From the NCBI GenBank assembly GCA_903895695.1, contig CAITUY010000147.1, forward strand, positions 1 through 64,000: a stretch of DNA of 64,000 nt, given 5' to 3'. A program made the position numbers and the translations under genes. Every line of letters begins with the position of its first letter. Position 1 is the first letter of the stretch. Under the pieces are notes generated by a model that was not told the DNA's origin, made no database searches, and worked only from the letters and a program-made list of their open reading frames with translations. Of this stretch, positions 1 through 8,487 are shown in pieces. The stretch comes from an uncultured bacterium (GTDB lineage: Bacteria; Verrucomicrobiota; Kiritimatiellia; CAIKKV01; CAITUY01).

Positions 1-67
1 GGTAGCGCGCCCACAAAGGGGCGGAGGTGGAGTGCCCAACCCGAAGTCTCTGAGGTGGACGCGCTAC
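1..67. repeat. palindromic intergenic element (family E)
   Basis: Bases 1-14 (GGTAGCGCGCCCAC) are matched by the reverse complement of bases 54-67 with one mismatch, giving a hairpin of about 67 bp. A second partial GTAGCGCGC copy follows at 71-79. The element lies just beyond the 3' end of the glycosyltransferase-flippase gene. It may continue to the left of the window. No protein is expected here. Confidence 0.5.
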
Positions 68-107
68 CCCGTAGCGCGCGACAAAGTTGCGGGAAAGGGG
101 GGGGGCT

Positions 108-2138
108 CTACCGCTCCTGTTTCCGCATGGCCCGCCACGGGAGGCAAGCCAGGGTGAGCGCCAGGGCGAGCGACGAGGCGGCACCCAGAGCCAGCGGAAT
201 ATCGGCCAAGCGCACGTGCCAGCGGTCCACGGCAAATACATAACCGGCCGCACAAACCACCAAGGGCAGCGTGACCAGGAAGCGGCGCTGGGCGAGTTCG
301 TAATTCAGCAGCACCATGAGCACCCCCACGGGGGCAAGCGCCCACACCATCCCGACAGCTACGGGTACCAGGGCCGGGTCGTTTACCCCCGCGATGACTC
401 GCAGAACCCAGGCCGGAAAAATCGTGCAAAAAACGGCCATCAACACGGTGAGCAGCCCCACCATGCCCACGGTCTTGAGCAGCAACCGCCCGCTCGCATG
501 CGAGGCATCGCCCGTCGACACGACCTTTGGGAAAAGAGCCAGCACCACCGGCTGCGGCAGGAAGAACACCATGCGAGCCACCATGGCGGCCTTGGCAAAA
601 GCGCCGGCCGCATCGGGCTCGAAGTAATGCTTGGCCAGGATCACGTCGGCATTCGACAGCAAACCACAGGCGGCGAAGGCAACCAGACCCTTGAGAAAGT
701 AGGCGTACGTGCCCGGTTCGCGGCTGGGAGCCACCCGGTCGGTCCCAAGCAAACGCCAGCCTACGACGCCGACGATGGCCGTGCCCGCCGCTGTCCCGAT
801 CACATGTCCGCCCAAAGCGCCCAAAGCGCCAAATCCCATTAGTACCAGGACACTGCCCGCCGCCAGCCGGACTACCGCCCATAAATTACCGGCCACGGCC
901 GTCAGGCCGAACGCCTGCACTCCCGTCAATATGCCAACGGCCGCGGCCGCATAAAACGCCATCGCCGCCGCGAGCCCGGTCAACAATAACGGTGCCGCCG
1001 ATGCCAGGTTGAAATAGGCTTCAAGCGGATTCCGCCACCACCACACGGCCAGCATCACCGCGACCGAGGGTGCCAGGAGATCGAGCGCCAACCGCAGCAC
1101 CAGAGCCTTGGCCTTGTCGCGACGGCCGATAGCAAGATAGTGGGCCGTGTAATGCGTGACCGTCGTGCCAAGGGCGCCAATAGGAACACCCACCATCAGG
1201 AGGATTCCGAGCATGGCGGCCATTACCCCATATTCCGACTTGCTCAGCAGGCGCACCATGACCAACTGGAAGGCCAGGGTGAAGACAGCCCCGAGTTGCG
1301 AACCTCCGAGCACGAGCAGGCTGTGGATAACGAGCTTGTCTTCGCCCATCAGTACCGGGTTCAACAGCCTTCCCAGGCAGCGGTCGTAGATTGAGACGAC
1401 CCAGGCTAACGGAGAATACACCAGGCGCAGGCGGGTCAGCGCGATCAGCATCTCGGCGGAGGCACGACCAACACGAAGCTTGGACCCCTCCACATCGTGC
1501 CAAACGGTCGGAATTTCCGTGACGCGGTACCCCGCCCGTTTGAACTGAAAGAGCAGATCGACGTCGAACGCCCACTTGGTGATCCCCAGCCTAGGCAGGA
1601 TCTCCATGAGCGCGTCGCGCCGCATAAGCTTGGCCCCGCATTGGGTGTCGGTCAACGGGAGCCCGAAAAGCAGGCGCGTCAGCCCGTTGAAACACCGCGA
1701 CGCGATCCGCCGTGCGAGCGGCTGGTGTGGGCTCACGCGCGCCCCGGGACACCAACGGGAAGCGATGATCGCACCCGCATCGCCGATGTGCCCCACCAGA
1801 TCGTCAAACGCTTCCGGCGGGGTCGCGCCATCGGCATCGACGAATCCCACATAATCACCTTGGGCGACCTTGAAACCAAGCATCAGCGCCCCGCCCTTCC
1901 CCACGCGCTGGGGCTCGACACGTACACTCAAGATGGAAAAGCGGGCCGCATACTTCGCGACTATCTGCTCGGTGCGGTCGGTGGTCCCGTTAACCACGAC
2001 GATAAGCTCGACGTCCCGGCCGTAGCGTTGGGAGAAATACGGAAGATAGGCGTCGAGCATGCGCCCTATGCGGGCTTCTTCATTGTGGGCGGGGATGACA
2101 ATCGACAACCGCATGCGCCGCATCATGCCAGAGGGCAT
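108..2138 (-). CDS. GT2 glycosyltransferase fused to MOP-type polysaccharide flippase
   Basis: About 676 aa in two parts. Residues about 9-230 are a family 2 glycosyltransferase of the dolichyl/undecaprenyl-phosphate sugar transferase type. It starts RLSIVIPAHNEE, has GKGGALMLGF, and carries the acidic VDADGATP site. From about residue 275 to the end there are about 12 hydrophobic segments typical of oligosaccharide flippases (Wzx/MOP superfamily). One chain would therefore both make a lipid-linked sugar on the inner leaflet and help export lipid-linked glycans; that coupling is inferred. The start is uncertain: ATG at 2138, 2126 or 2114 (the last gives MRLSIV). No neighbouring polysaccharide operon is seen. 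Confidence 0.85.
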   Translation of the reverse strand: MPSGMMRRMRLSIVIPAHNEEARIGRMLDAYLPYFSQRYGRDVELIVVVNGTTDRTEQIVAKYAARFSILSVRVEPQRVGKGGALMLGFKVAQGDYVGFVDADGATPPEAFDDLVGHIGDAGAIIASRWCPGARVSPHQPLARRIASRCFNGLTRLLFGLPLTDTQCGAKLMRRDALMEILPRLGITKWAFDVDLLFQFKRAGYRVTEIPTVWHDVEGSKLRVGRASAEMLIALTRLRLVYSPLAWVVSIYDRCLGRLLNPVLMGEDKLVIHSLLVLGGSQLGAVFTLAFQLVMVRLLSKSEYGVMAAMLGILLMVGVPIGALGTTVTHYTAHYLAIGRRDKAKALVLRLALDLLAPSVAVMLAVWWWRNPLEAYFNLASAAPLLLTGLAAAMAFYAAAAVGILTGVQAFGLTAVAGNLWAVVRLAAGSVLVLMGFGALGALGGHVIGTAAGTAIVGVVGWRLLGTDRVAPSREPGTYAYFLKGLVAFAACGLLSNADVILAKHYFEPDAAGAFAKAAMVARMVFFLPQPVVLALFPKVVSTGDASHASGRLLLKTVGMVGLLTVLMAVFCTIFPAWVLRVIAGVNDPALVPVAVGMVWALAPVGVLMVLLNYELAQRRFLVTLPLVVCAAGYVFAVDRWHVRLADIPLALGAASSLALALTLACLPWRAMRKQER

Positions 2139-2145
2139 GGGGGAT

Positions 2146-2230
2146 GGGAAGTGAACAGTGAACGGTAATCAGTCAACAGTGAACGGTTAACGGTAACTGT
2201 TCACCGTTCACTGTCCACTGTTCACTTCCC
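2146..2230. repeat. palindromic intergenic repeat (family D) overlapping the pckG stop
   Basis: A perfect 15-bp inverted repeat (GGGAAGTGAACAGTG at 2146-2160 against 2216-2230) encloses further repeats of the motif GTGAACGGT. The whole is an 85-bp hairpin made of GTGAACAGT/GTGAACGGT units. The right arm supplies the last codons (Gly-Lys) and the stop of the PEP carboxykinase gene. Confidence 0.75.
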
Positions 2231-4030
2231 TGCCGCGAGCCGCTGCTTGAGGGCGGCCAGTTCCTGCTTCAGGGCCTCGGGCAGGCGGTCACCCAGCTTC
2301 GCATAGTAACCGCCGATATCGTCGGCTTCCGCCTTCCAGCCGGCGGGGTCGATCGCCAACAGGGCCTGCATGTCGGTCTTGTCCATCGCGAGCCCGCTGA
2401 CGTCGATCGCATCCTCCGTCGGCAGGTTTCCAATCGGTGTCTTGACCGCCTTGCCCGTGCCTTCGACACGCTCGCAAATCCATTTCAGCACGCGGCTGTT
2501 TTCGCCGTACCCGGGCCACAGCCACTTGCCGTCCGCGTTCTTCCGGAACCAGTTCACGAAGAACACCTTCGGCAGCTTGCTGCGGTCGGTGCGCTTGGCC
2601 ATCGACAACCAGTGGCCGAGGTAGTCGCCCATGTGATAGCCGCAGAACGGCAGCATGGCAAAAGGATCGCGCCGCAAAACACCGGCCTTGCCCAACGCCG
2701 CCGCCGTGGTCTCGGAACCGGCGGCCGACCCCATGAACACACCGTGCTCCCAACTGAACGCTTCGTTCACCAATGGGATTGTCGAGGGGCGACGTCCGCC
2801 GAACAGGAAAGCCGAGATCGGCACGCCTGCGGGACTCTCCCAATCCGGATCGATGACCGGGCACTGCGCGGCCGGAGCCGTGAAACGGGCGTTCGGATGG
2901 GCGCCCTTGCGCCCGCAATCCGGCGTCCAGTCCTTGCCTTCCCAGTCAATACCCTTGGCCGGCGCCGCCACGCCCATATCCTCCCACCAGATGTCTTGTT
3001 CGGGCGTAAGCAGCACGTTCGTGAAGATCGAGTTCTTCACGATCGTGAGCATGGCATTGGGATTGGATTTCATCGAAGTACCCGGAGCCACGCCAAAGAA
3101 GCCGGATTCGGGGTTCATCGCATACAGGCGGCCATCCTCGCCGACGCGGATCCAGGCGATGTCGTCGCCGAGGCAGCGCACGGTCCAGCCGGGCAGCGAA
3201 GGCCGCATCATGGCCAGGTTCGTCTTGCCGCAGGCGCTCGGGAAGGCCGCGCAGACATAGTGTTTCTTGCCGGCCGGCGAAGTGAGCGCCAAGATCACCA
3301 TATGCTCGGCCATCCAGCCCTCCTTGCGGGCGATCATCGAGGCGATACGCAGGGCCAGGCACTTCTTGCCCAGCAGGGCGTTTCCGCCGTAACCCGAACC
3401 ATAGGACCAGATCGAAAAATCGTCCGGGAAATGCACGATGTATTTCTTGTTCGGATCGGGCTCGCAAGGCCACGGCACGTCGGCCTGCCCGGGCTTGAGC
3501 GGCGCGCCGACCGAATGGTGGCACTTGACGAAATCGCCGTCGCCGAGAGAATCGAGGGCCGCCTTGCCCATGCGCGTCATGAGGCGCATGTTCACGACCA
3601 CGTAGGCAGAGTCGGTGATCTCAATGCCGATCTTGCGGATGGGCGAGGCCAGCGGCCCCATCGAAAACGGGATGACGTACATCGTGCGGCCTTGCATGCA
3701 GCCGTCGAAAAGTGTGCGCATCGTCTTGCGCATCTCGGCGGGATCGGCCCAGTTGTTTGTGGGACCGGCTTCCTCCTTGGTCGCCGCACAGATATAGGTG
3801 CGGTCTTCGACGCGGGCGACGTCGCTCGCGTGAGAGCGGGCCAGGAAGCTCCCGGGACGCGTCTTCTCGTTCAAGGGAGTGAAGGTGCCGTGCTGCACCA
3901 TCTCGCGGCAAAGCGTGTCGTACTCGCCCTGCGAACCGTCGCACCAGTGCACGCGTGCCGGCTTGCACAGCTTAACCATCTCGTCCACCCAGGCGATCAA
4001 TTTGCGATTCGTCGTCGGTACCGTATTCAT
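2222..4030 (-). CDS. pckG: phosphoenolpyruvate carboxykinase (GTP)
   Basis: Interconverts oxaloacetate plus GTP and PEP plus CO2 in the cytoplasm, a gluconeogenic/anaplerotic step. The protein is 602 aa, the usual length of the GTP-dependent family, and is unlike the shorter ATP-dependent type. The nucleotide-binding loop with the reactive cysteine is visible as [13 protein letters not shown]. The metal-site region is LGDDIAWI, and [12 protein letters not shown] is the family's conserved segment. The start ATG at 4030 has a GGAGG Shine-Dalgarno 7 nt upstream. The C-terminal Gly-Lys-stop lies inside palindromic repeat D. The gene is monocistronic as far as can be seen. Confidence 0.97.
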   Translation of the reverse strand: MNTVPTTNRKLIAWVDEMVKLCKPARVHWCDGSQGEYDTLCREMVQHGTFTPLNEKTRPGSFLARSHASDVARVEDRTYICAATKEEAGPTNNWADPAEMRKTMRTLFDGCMQGRTMYVIPFSMGPLASPIRKIGIEITDSAYVVVNMRLMTRMGKAALDSLGDGDFVKCHHSVGAPLKPGQADVPWPCEPDPNKKYIVHFPDDFSIWSYGSGYGGNALLGKKCLALRIASMIARKEGWMAEHMVILALTSPAGKKHYVCAAFPSACGKTNLAMMRPSLPGWTVRCLGDDIAWIRVGEDGRLYAMNPESGFFGVAPGTSMKSNPNAMLTIVKNSIFTNVLLTPEQDIWWEDMGVAAPAKGIDWEGKDWTPDCGRKGAHPNARFTAPAAQCPVIDPDWESPAGVPISAFLFGGRRPSTIPLVNEAFSWEHGVFMGSAAGSETTAAALGKAGVLRRDPFAMLPFCGYHMGDYLGHWLSMAKRTDRSKLPKVFFVNWFRKNADGKWLWPGYGENSRVLKWICERVEGTGKAVKTPIGNLPTEDAIDVSGLAMDKTDMQALLAIDPAGWKAEADDIGGYYAKLGDRLPEALKQELAALKQRLAAGK

Positions 4031-4123
4031 GTGTGTGCCTCCCTCAGAAGTGGCGGCGGAGGTTACGCGGCGCGCGCCCCAAAAGCAAGCGATTAATCAG
4101 AAGCGAGAGCGGAACAAACGTAT

Positions 4124-4164
4124 CGGCCCCGGCCCGCGCGAACGAGCGCACGAGGCCGGGGCCG
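4124..4164 (-). terminator. putative terminator hairpin
   Basis: A perfect 10-bp GC stem (CGGCCCCGGC at 4124-4133 against 4155-4164) with a 21-nt loop lies just 3' of the beta-barrel gene ending at 4216. The downstream T stretch on the minus strand is weak. A termination role is plausible but not certain. Confidence 0.4.
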
Positions 4165-4215
4165 CTGATTCTTGAATGGCCGGCGCTTGGCGTCGGCCAT
4201 GCGATTTCCGCGCGT

Positions 4216-5016
4216 CTACGGGAAGTTGATGTCCACCTGGGTGGTGAAGGTGTTTGCCCCGGCCAGGCTCTTTTCTTCGTAGATGTCGTAGCCGAAGATC
4301 ACGGACACATTCTTGGAGAACGACCAAGCGGCGCCAAAGCTCAGTGCGCTGAGGGAATTCCCGCCGCCCATGTAGTCAACAGCCAGCCAGAGCTTATCCG
4401 AGATCTCGTTCATGGTGCGATCCCACGAAAGGAGCACGCCGTCGTTGGCTTTCGCCCCATCCGTACCCAGCAGGACCTTGTCATTGCCGACGTAGTACCC
4501 CGCCGAGAGCCGGCCGAGTGACGGCACGCTGCCAAAGCCCGGTATCGTCTTGGCCACCATTCCGTAAACGATGTCCTGATCCGTTCGCACGGCGCTGTCC
4601 TTCTTGCCGTTGGTGCCGAAGCCGTACCCGCCCACTGCCAGCGCAGGCGCATTTGTCACGAGCGTTCCCTCGGGGATCCCGACCTTGGCATTAAAGTAAA
4701 CCGGATAGTCGTCGTACCCCGTGCCATTCGCGATATAATCCACCCCGACTTCCGCATTAACCTTCTCAAAGGGCAACACGCCAACCGTCAGGCCCGCGTC
4801 ATAGACGTTCGGATCCCGCTGCCCCGGGGTAATGTCCCCCTGAGAAGACGTCCTGAGATAGTTGTCCAGCCCAAGGTGCCATACGTTGAACGGCTGGATA
4901 TCCGTGGACGGAATCCAAACCTGCGTCGACGGAGTCGCCATCGCCACGACGACCCCACCTATCAAGGTGCCGCCCGCCACAACCGCCATCCATCCCGACT
5001 TCGATATCCGCTTCAT
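4216..5016 (-). CDS. predicted outer-membrane beta-barrel protein
   Basis: About 266 aa with an N-terminal signal segment (MKRISKSGW, then a Val/Ala/Gly stretch ending near VAMATP). Alternating hydrophobic strands follow, such as NAEVGVDYI and LSFGAAWSFSKN. It ends in a strand finishing VDINFP. The layout suggests a porin-like or export barrel, but I cannot name a family. ATG at 5016 is preferred: GAGGAGG lies 9 nt upstream, and an in-frame ATG at 5022 would sit only 3 nt from it. It is transcribed divergently from ddl across a 400-bp AT-richer spacer, so it probably has its own promoter there. Confidence 0.75.
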   Translation of the reverse strand: MKRISKSGWMAVVAGGTLIGGVVVAMATPSTQVWIPSTDIQPFNVWHLGLDNYLRTSSQGDITPGQRDPNVYDAGLTVGVLPFEKVNAEVGVDYIANGTGYDDYPVYFNAKVGIPEGTLVTNAPALAVGGYGFGTNGKKDSAVRTDQDIVYGMVAKTIPGFGSVPSLGRLSAGYYVGNDKVLLGTDGAKANDGVLLSWDRTMNEISDKLWLAVDYMGGGNSLSALSFGAAWSFSKNVSVIFGYDIYEEKSLAGANTFTTQVDINFP

Positions 5017-5022
5017 CGCCAT

Positions 5023-5423
5023 CGTCCTCCTCTGTTTGGGTTTCTGCACTAATGCCGGACATGTATGCAAAGCATGTGCCAACTCAACGAAGCGACGAGG
5101 TGTACCGCCACAACACATTCTAAAATAGCATCTTACGACAGAAGTCGGTCAGGTAGTGATCAAGACGAGCAGCAACTTTGATACAGATTTGTATGGTTAA
5201 TTAACGATACATTCACTGTTGTAGTCAAACTCCAAACAGGGAAGGCGCCCGCCTGCAACGTCACTACTTCCCCTTCCCCTGGCGCGGGATGATCGTGCTG
5301 GAGCGTCAGGCTCATCCGGTCCGCGCCTCGGTTTTTTCTTGTGCCCACGCACCCTCGCCGGTATGAAGTGTCCCACCCTTCGACGCCCGCAGAAGAGAGT
5401 TCGGGCGCCTTAGAAATCAGAAT
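5023..5423. other. intergenic region between divergent genes
   Basis: This 400-bp spacer separates the beta-barrel gene (minus) and ddl (plus). It is clearly more AT-rich than its flanks, especially 5117-5230, as expected for promoters. On the minus strand TAGAAT at 5117-5122 could be a -10 box for the barrel gene; I cannot see a convincing -35. No coding signal is seen. Confidence 0.5.
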
Positions 5424-6320
5424 GTGACCATGAAGCGTTTTCACCGAGTGGCCGTCCTTAAGGGCGGTCCGTCCACCGAGCGCAGCATCTCGCTCCAGTC
5501 GGGAGCCGCCGTCGCGCGTGGACTGGCGCAGGCCGGCTATGCCGTCACCGAAATCGACGTCACCGACCGGACGTTCGAACTGCCGCCCGACGTCGAGGGC
5601 GTGTTCGTGGCCCTGCATGGCGAGTTCGGCGAGGACGGGCAGGTCCAGTCACTGCTGGAGCAGCGGAGAATTCCCTACACGGGATCAGGACCCGCGGCCA
5701 GCCTGCTCTCCGTCGACAAACGGCTAAGCAAAGCGGTCTTCGTTAAAGCAGGCATCCCGACCGCCGCATTCGAAGTACTCGGGCCGCACGGCCGTCGCAC
5801 CCTCCCCTTGCCGGTGGTCGTCAAACCGCCATGCCAGGGGTCGACCTACGGCGTCCACCGCGTCAAGGCCGAGTCCGAGTGGCCGGCGGCGTTTGCCGAT
5901 GCGCTCCGATACGACGGCGAGGTGCTCGTCGAGGCTTTCATCGCGGGTCGCGAACTCACCTGCGGCGTAGTCGGCGACCAGGTCCTGCCGGTTACCGAGA
6001 TCCTGGCGCCCGATGGTTGGTACGACTTCACCGCCAAGTATGAAAAAGGCCAATCGCGCCATCTTTGTCCCGCGCCGCTGGACGAGGCAACGACCCGCCG
6101 GTGTCAGTCCATCGCCTTGCGCGTCTTCAAGTCGCTGGACTGCCGCGGGCTCGGGCGGGTGGATTTCCGGCTCTCGCCCGAAGGTGAACTATTCGTGCTC
6201 GAGCTGAATAACATCCCGGGCTTCACCGACACGAGCCTCCTTCCGGAAGCCGCGCAAGTCGCCGGTATCGCATTCCCCGACCTGTGCGCCCGCATCATGG
6301 AGATGGCCACGCTGGACTGA
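5424..6320 (+). CDS. ddl: D-alanine--D-alanine ligase
   Basis: ATP-grasp enzyme that joins two D-Ala for peptidoglycan pentapeptide synthesis. The protein is 298 aa, within the family range. The N-terminal signature GGPSTERSISLQSG is the family's GGxSxEREVSLxSG variant. LHGEFGEDGQVQ and PYTGSGPAASLLSVDK are typical of Ddl, and the C-terminal ELNNIPGFTDTSLLPEAA carries metal and substrate ligands. The start is GTG 5424 or ATG 5430. The gene is the first of ddl-ftsQ-ftsA-ftsZ; the usual upstream mur genes are absent from this side of the window. Confidence 0.95.
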   Translation: MTMKRFHRVAVLKGGPSTERSISLQSGAAVARGLAQAGYAVTEIDVTDRTFELPPDVEGVFVALHGEFGEDGQVQSLLEQRRIPYTGSGPAASLLSVDKRLSKAVFVKAGIPTAAFEVLGPHGRRTLPLPVVVKPPCQGSTYGVHRVKAESEWPAAFADALRYDGEVLVEAFIAGRELTCGVVGDQVLPVTEILAPDGWYDFTAKYEKGQSRHLCPAPLDEATTRRCQSIALRVFKSLDCRGLGRVDFRLSPEGELFVLELNNIPGFTDTSLLPEAAQVAGIAFPDLCARIMEMATLD

Positions 6321-6344
6321 CGCGAGTGCCGACGGATACACGCT

Positions 6345-7232
6345 ATGTGGATCGGAAAGAAACAACGCAAGGGCGACGAAAAAGGCAGCCTGTACAAGTC
6401 TGCGCCGCGCGTCGGCGCGAAAGGCCGACGCCGCCTGTCGGTGTCGCCTACGGTCACCATTCCGGTGGTGGCGGGCCTGGGTCTTGTGCTGGCGGGCGTG
6501 CTCGCCTGGAAGACGGCCGCTTGGCTCTTCTGGCAGAACCCCGACTACACCTTGAAGACGCTCACAATCCACATCGACGGCCAGTCGATTACCCCCCAGG
6601 TCGTACGCGATCTGACCGGCATCGCGGAAGGCACCAACCTTTTCGCGGTGGGCCTTGCCGACGCCGCCGACCGCTTCCTGAAGAAGAAACCCGAGGTAAA
6701 GGCAATCGCCCTGCACCGCAGGCTGCCGGATGCCATGACCATCGAGGTGTCGGAGCGCACGACCGTCGCCCGCCTGGGTCGGTGGGGATCCTATGGGGTG
6801 GACCATGATGGCTGGGTATTTCCCATCAAGCCCGGCGGCCGGGAACTGCCCGTGATTAGCGGGTGCAGCGAAGCCAGCCTGCGTCCCGGAACGCGCGCCG
6901 ACGTGGCCGTCCTCGAGGCCATCGACGTGCTGGAAGCCTGCACCCGGTGTCATTTCGGCGAGCGCGTGCGCATCGCCTCGATTGACGTGAGCGCAGCGGC
7001 CAAGGTCGGCGCGGAGCAACGCGGTTACGTGGAACTCTACCTGGCCGCCGGCGAGCGCATCCGCCTTGCCTGGCCGGGCATGGGCACGCCAACCCCCGAG
7101 GCGAGGGCGGCGGTCGAGCGCAAACTGGCACAACTGGCGACCGCCCTGCGCGTATCCGAGGAACGCGGGCACCGCCTGGTCAATTTGGATTTGACGTTTC
7201 ACGATCAATACGCGCCGGCCCAGGAGTACTGA
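6345..7232 (+). CDS. ftsQ: cell division protein FtsQ
   Basis: Bitopic divisome protein. A basic cytoplasmic tail (residues 1-40) is followed by one membrane segment (about 41-64). Next comes a POTRA-type domain starting near LKTLTIHIDG, with GIAEGTNLFAV and LPDAMTIEVSERT, and then the FtsQ domain. Length is 295 aa. It begins 24 nt after ddl and is followed by ftsA, the canonical dcw order, which supports the call given modest sequence conservation. In other bacteria FtsQ links FtsB/FtsL and late divisome assembly; that role is assumed here. Confidence 0.88.
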   Translation: MWIGKKQRKGDEKGSLYKSAPRVGAKGRRRLSVSPTVTIPVVAGLGLVLAGVLAWKTAAWLFWQNPDYTLKTLTIHIDGQSITPQVVRDLTGIAEGTNLFAVGLADAADRFLKKKPEVKAIALHRRLPDAMTIEVSERTTVARLGRWGSYGVDHDGWVFPIKPGGRELPVISGCSEASLRPGTRADVAVLEAIDVLEACTRCHFGERVRIASIDVSAAAKVGAEQRGYVELYLAAGERIRLAWPGMGTPTPEARAAVERKLAQLATALRVSEERGHRLVNLDLTFHDQYAPAQEY

Positions 7233-7269
7233 AGCGGCAGTTTCTCGAAATGATCGAAAGTGGGGAATT

Positions 7270-8487
7270 ATGGCTGTTTCACCCGTGGTGGCAGTGGAAA
7301 TCGGAACCTCGAAAGTCGTCGTCCTGGTGGGCGAACTCCGTGAGGACGGCCACATCGTGGTCGTGGGGAAGGGCGAACAACCGTCAACCGGCGTCCGCAA
7401 GGGCGAGGTGACGGATGTCGACCACGCCGAGACGTGTGTTCACGCCGCCCTGGGCGCGGCGGAAGAAAACGGCCAGGTCACCATCCATCAGGTGCACCTG
7501 GCGCTGTCCGGTGGCCACATCGAGGCCACCCCCAACCGGGGGGTCATCCCGGTACACTCGGCCGACCACGTGGTGACCGAGGACGACGTCGAGGAGGTCA
7601 CGGAGCTGGCGCGGGCCGTCAACCTATCCCCCGACGAACGCAAGGTGCTCCACTCGATCGGCCAGCTCTTCCATGTGGATGGCGAACGCGTGGGCAATCC
7701 AGTGGGATTCGAGGGCGCCCAACTGGCGCTCGACATGCTTATTCTGCATGCCAAGACATCGCATGTCCGGACTTCCGTCCGACTGCTTCGGAAACTCCAG
7801 CAGGACGTGGCCGACATCGCCTTCAGTGGACTTTGTTCGGCCCTGGCCGTCGTCACCCCGGAACAAAAAGAAGGCGGCGTGCTGGTCATCGATCTGGGTG
7901 GCGGCACGACCACCTATGTCGCCTATGCGGCCGGCACTTTCGCGGCGGCGGGCGCCCTGGGACTGGGGGGCGACCACGTCACGAACGACATCGCGCTGGC
8001 TTTCAACATCCCGCGCAGCCAGGCGGAGCGCCTGAAGAAGGAGGCGGGAGGGGCCATGCCCGACGAGTCGGCGCGGAATACGCGCGTAAACCTTCCACCC
8101 GAGGTGGGCTACCCCGGCCGGACAGTCAGCATGGCCGCCCTGCACACCGTGATCCACCTGCGATTGGGCGAAATCTTCAACCTCATCCTTCGCGACATCG
8201 AACGTCACGGCATCCAGCATCAGATCGGAGCGGGCGTGATCCTGACCGGCGGCGGCGCCCATATGAAAGGCATCCTGGACCTCGCCGCGCGGACGTTCCG
8301 GGTTCCCTGCGCGATCGGCGTCCCAATCGGCTTCATCGGCCGCCCCCAGTCCATCGAGTATCCGGAATACTCGACAGCCGCGGGGCTGCTTCGGTACGCA
8401 GCCCGTGCCGCCGCCGGTCAGCGCCGCCCCTCGCCGCTCAAAGGCCTGACCGATATGTTCAAGTCCGCCGTCGGGAGAAGACCATGA
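7270..8487 (+). CDS. ftsA: cell division protein FtsA
   Basis: Actin-like ATPase that anchors FtsZ to the membrane. At 405 aa it has the actin-fold motifs: phosphate-1 VEIGTSKVVVLVGE, phosphate-2 VLVIDLGGGTTTY and the adenosine motif GVILTGGGAHMKG. Position 10 in phosphate-1 is Glu where FtsA usually has Asp. A short basic amphipathic C-terminus (LKGLTDMFKSAVGRRP) fits the membrane-targeting helix. The gene overlaps ftsZ by ATGA at 8484-8487, indicating translational coupling. Confidence 0.95.
   Translation: MAVSPVVAVEIGTSKVVVLVGELREDGHIVVVGKGEQPSTGVRKGEVTDVDHAETCVHAALGAAEENGQVTIHQVHLALSGGHIEATPNRGVIPVHSADHVVTEDDVEEVTELARAVNLSPDERKVLHSIGQLFHVDGERVGNPVGFEGAQLALDMLILHAKTSHVRTSVRLLRKLQQDVADIAFSGLCSALAVVTPEQKEGGVLVIDLGGGTTTYVAYAAGTFAAAGALGLGGDHVTNDIALAFNIPRSQAERLKKEAGGAMPDESARNTRVNLPPEVGYPGRTVSMAALHTVIHLRLGEIFNLILRDIERHGIQHQIGAGVILTGGGAHMKGILDLAARTFRVPCAIGVPIGFIGRPQSIEYPEYSTAAGLLRYAARAAAGQRRPSPLKGLTDMFKSAVGRRP

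Noticed and set aside
2612-4096. Long open plus-strand frame opposite pckG
   Set aside because: Antisense shadow of a clearly conserved enzyme; composition is low-complexity Arg/Ala-rich.
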